NCBI GenBank assembly: GCA_917880885.1
Contig: OU862934.1
Span: forward strand, 31,294,734-31,358,733
Source of the DNA: Limnephilus marmoratus
Taxonomy: Eukaryota > Arthropoda > Insecta > Trichoptera > Limnephilidae
Direction: 5' to 3'
Length of the DNA: 64,000 nucleotides
A program made the translations under genes and the position numbers. Below the pieces are notes generated by a model that was given only the letters and a program-made list of their open reading frames with translations, was not told where the DNA came from and did not search any database. Shown piece after piece: positions 61,400-64,000 of this stretch (its first letter is position 1; every line of letters begins with the position of its first letter).

Positions 61400-62930
61400 A
61401 ATAGTATATAGTCTTGGCGCTCTCGAAGCTTGCCGGTTGCTTTTTCTTTCGCTCCTAGTTTTTTGTTGAAAATATTGTGAAGTCCTTATTTTTTTCGTAG
61501 TCAAAATATCTTGAAATAACCGTAATAATGTCTAATTTAAGTGTACAAAATCAAAATAATTTTAGTGTGACAGCTTCTAGCTTTATTTAACTTTTAATAA
61601 AATAACGGATATCTTATTTTAAAACTCTTACGCTGTTTCTAAAATGCCGTCAATCGGATGGTCAGTTGGGACACATAAAATAACACATGTGCATTCTGCA
61701 AGTGGCTAGACCCAACGGCTTACCCAAGTGTTCACTTCTAGTGCGGTGATTTATGATGTTTATTTTGTGATGCAATGCATATTGAAAATACTACCATTGT
61801 CTACAATCAGGCAACACTTTTAAGTTTTAAAAATAAAAATGTTTTATTGCACCCTTTGATTGTTGAAAAAATAAATGTGTATAACCTTGTGCGTGACCCG
61901 AACATTAAAACTCGATATCGAGGTTGCCGGGGTGGTCAAAACAAGAAAAAATATCCGCCTAGGATATACCAAGCCTCTCAAAGTATTACTGACTGTAATA
62001 AATGTTACTCTCTGGTGGAACAGGATATTCAAGCGGTCATACCTACTGACGAACGGAGCAGCCTAGCTGATAAATGCACCAACTTGAATGTAATACGATC
62101 AGAGCGACACGCCAACTTCAGAAGCAGACGACTTGGGGTAGGTTCCTGGAACGCACGATCCCTTACGAACAAGTTAGAAGAGGTGGACGATGTTTTTAGA
62201 GAACAAAATCTGCAGATACTCACCGTTACAGAAAGCTGGCATGAAAACGGCGAGTCATATTCAATCAAGAGGCTTCAAGCTCTAGGATATGTTGTTCTTG
62301 AGGAGGCTAGACCTAGAGCCACGGAACACGCTCATAACATCTCACACGTGAATCACGGGGGTGTTGTGATTATAGCCCGACAAGGACTGCGGCTTACCAG
62401 AGTGGCAAACGGCACATTCAGCACATTTGAGTATATTGGATGTCGCGTTTCTTCCGCTGGATCGTCGTTTACATTGCTAACGCTGTACCGACCCGGTTCG
62501 AAACCTATTTGTGTAGAATTTTTTAGGGAGTTTTCGTGTTTTTTGGAATGGGCAGTGGGACTTTCCGAAACTCTCTTCATAACAGGTGATGTAAATATTC
62601 ATATCGAGCGTGAGACGTCACCCAATGCCGTTAAATTCATTGACTTATTGGATAGCTTTGGACTCCGTCAATGGGTCGATGCACCAACTCATGATGCTGG
62701 TGGAGCCATAGACATTTTTGTATCCAAGTGCAATGGCCCATCGTTGATAGCAAAAGTCTATGACATAGGTTTGTCAGATCATCGTCTTATCCGAACTGAA
62801 GTCGAATTCAACCCACCGAAACTGCCATACAAAACAATCGAATCGAGGGAGTGGCGTAAATTCGATTTCGACAACTTCCTTGAAGAACTTAAAAATTCTA
62901 CCTTATGCATAGAAAGCGCTGGGAAATTAA
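61400..62930 (+). mobile_element. LINE 5' part (5' UTR and endonuclease), cut by piggyBac
   Basis: A 5' UTR of about 370 bp precedes the ORF at 61775. The element is collinear until a TTAA at 62927-62930, where a piggyBac element begins. The RT part should lie beyond that insertion, outside the window. Confidence 0.6.
61775..62930 (+). CDS. LINE endonuclease domain ORF (N-terminal part)
   Basis: 385 codons are native. An N-terminal basic region is followed from residue about 125 by a complete APE-type endonuclease: GSWNARSLTNKLEEV, VTESWH, HGGVVIIARQG, LLTLYRPGS, ITGDVNIHIE, APTHDAGGAIDIFVS, GLSDHRLIRTEVEF. The catalytic Asn, Glu, Asp/Asn and SDH are all present. The frame runs on to 63013, but the last 27 residues (EWARLSIKRQWARG...) are encoded by the piggyBac terminus. 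The protein nicks target DNA for LINE integration. Its RT partner domain has been separated by the insertion. Confidence 0.8.
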
Positions 62931-64000
62931 CCCTAGAGTGGGCGCGTCTTTCCATAAAACGTCAGTGGGCGCGTGGGGAGCATTTTGCCGCTCATTTTCG
63001 TGGAAAATTTTAAAAAGGAATAATGCAATTTAATTAATTTCTTTTCTTAGGATTAAAGTAAAACACTAATAAGGTATGACAAATTAACATATTTATTGAA
63101 CTCTGTTGAAGGAACTTTGGTTTACAATCGACTTTACAAAATTTAACATTTAAATTAACTTTTTTAGTTATCCTACATTATCCTTCTTTAATATTTATTA
63201 AAAATGGAAAAAAAAAACAATATTAAATATTTTCCAAATCTGAGGATATGCTTTGGCGAAACAGTCTTCATATAAGTATGTGCAATGTTCATTGCACAGT
63301 AATTTTGAGCATCTGCAACACCCTTTTTTCGTGCGCCTATTTTTCTTTGATGGACATATACTGCATTTGCCTTCCTTCTTTGAAGATGATGCTTGTTCAA
63401 TAGGAACAAAGCGAGCAATTTGGTTCCTCAGAGGAATATTTAAGGTACCTACAGAAGACCTTGCGGTCATATATGTCTTAACCAGGACCATCGCAATCTC
63501 CCGCAAGTACTGTCGGCGTAGCATCAAGTGTACAGTATTGGCTTTGTAAATTATTTGGCTGTTTATACCGGCAATATTCATCTTTGAAAACAAACAACCT
63601 CATTGGCCATCTGCGAGTTATTCTACCAACAGAATAGTCTTCTTTCATTTGGTCCACGACATCAACACCACCTTTGGTTTCATTATAAAATGTAATCATT
63701 TCAGACTTTGCAGCAGGTCCGTTTACAACTACATTTACTGGTACATTTCAACTATGTAAATAAACAAATCTTATTTACTTTAAGCATAATGAAATGTCCA
63801 ATTGCTATAAACTTGCGTTTATAATGATACGTAATAGAACATTCACTTTTTCATTCTACCAACAATACTGTAATTTAGTGGTGAACTAAGAGTGTCAAAC
63901 TACTTATTAGTTTCTTTATTTAGAAGTACCTACCTTATACACAAGTAATTCTTACATTAAACTACAAGTATCACTTGTATTTTTCATAGTAAGTGAATAG
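62931..64000 (-). mobile_element. piggyBac element (right part, runs off the window)
   Basis: Starts CCCTAGAGTGGGCGCG directly after TTAA (62927-62930), a canonical piggyBac-type terminus. A GTGGGCGCGT motif repeats 30 bp inside. The transposase lies inward on the minus strand. The other end and TSD are beyond 64000. Confidence 0.75.
63198..63750 (-). pseudogene. piggyBac transposase, C-terminal part
   Basis: Minus strand: EMITFYNETKGGVDVVDQMK (63720-63655), RITRRWPMRLF, then in a second frame MNIAGINSQIIYKAN, RRQYLREIAMVLV, and a Cys/His end KEGKCSICPSKKNRRTKKGC then CSKLLCNEHC. GGVDVVDQM and the C-terminal ring/cross-brace Cys cluster are family hallmarks; the cluster binds the transposon ends. 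One frameshift near 63585. The sequence begins after an apparent acceptor (ATTTACATAG, about 63757), so the upstream exons with the first catalytic Asp residues may lie beyond 64000. Confidence 0.75.

Noticed and set aside
62931..63013. Last 27 residues of the LINE endonuclease frame as native protein
   Set aside because: They are encoded by the terminus of the inserted piggyBac element.

Overview
The window is eukaryotic, AT-rich nuclear DNA. It has spliced exons, target-primed LINE copies, Penelope-like, BEL/Pao, piggyBac, mariner and hAT elements, and short TTAGG/CCTAA runs, which together point to an arthropod, most likely an insect. I cannot name the species. No rRNA, CRISPR array, operon or prokaryotic gene is present. 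Almost all of the window is transposable-element sequence; the one clear host gene is a Rho-family GTPase-like gene on the minus strand.

Layout. 1-12.3 kb: LINE 3'-tail repeats, Helitron-like elements with about 127-bp minisatellites, hexanucleotide arrays, and one isolated Rho-like exon at 8.4 kb. 12.3-19 kb: small non-autonomous elements and long stretches with no visible gene. 19.05-21.0 kb: a 1.9-kb element with terminal inverted repeats (TIRs), itself hit by a Penelope palindrome and a Helitron-like element. 22.61-33.62 kb: an 11-kb element with related TIRs and a perfect 8-bp target-site duplication (TSD). 34.70-43.13 kb: a hAT element with a perfect 8-bp TSD, inflated to 8.4 kb by at least eight later insertions. 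43.67-55.5 kb: the Rho-like gene, its introns packed with retroelements. 56-64 kb: LINE fragments, a BEL/Pao remnant, and a LINE endonuclease ORF split by a piggyBac element that runs off the window.

The most notable object is the 11-kb element. It carries two convergent, apparently unnamed genes. ORF B (712 aa) has a Cys cluster and an RNase H-like, hAT-reminiscent motif order. ORF A combines a PIN/XPG-like segment with a C-terminal CXC-type Cys-rich domain and contains a 99-bp intron. The same two distinct ends, in the opposite orientation, bound the gene-less 1.9-kb element, so the ends plus genes behave like an autonomous/non-autonomous transposon pair. Inside the 11-kb copy, two partial units are fused head to head, and ORF A is further split by a 4.0-kb Jockey-like LINE.

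A second theme is Penelope-like elements. All three insertions have their 3' ends facing outward as inverted flanks. Their ends contain hammerhead-ribozyme cores with palindromic stem III, as known for this group.

Coordinates of repeats without a TSD are approximate to about 10-30 bp. Family names come from motifs read by eye; no database search was possible.
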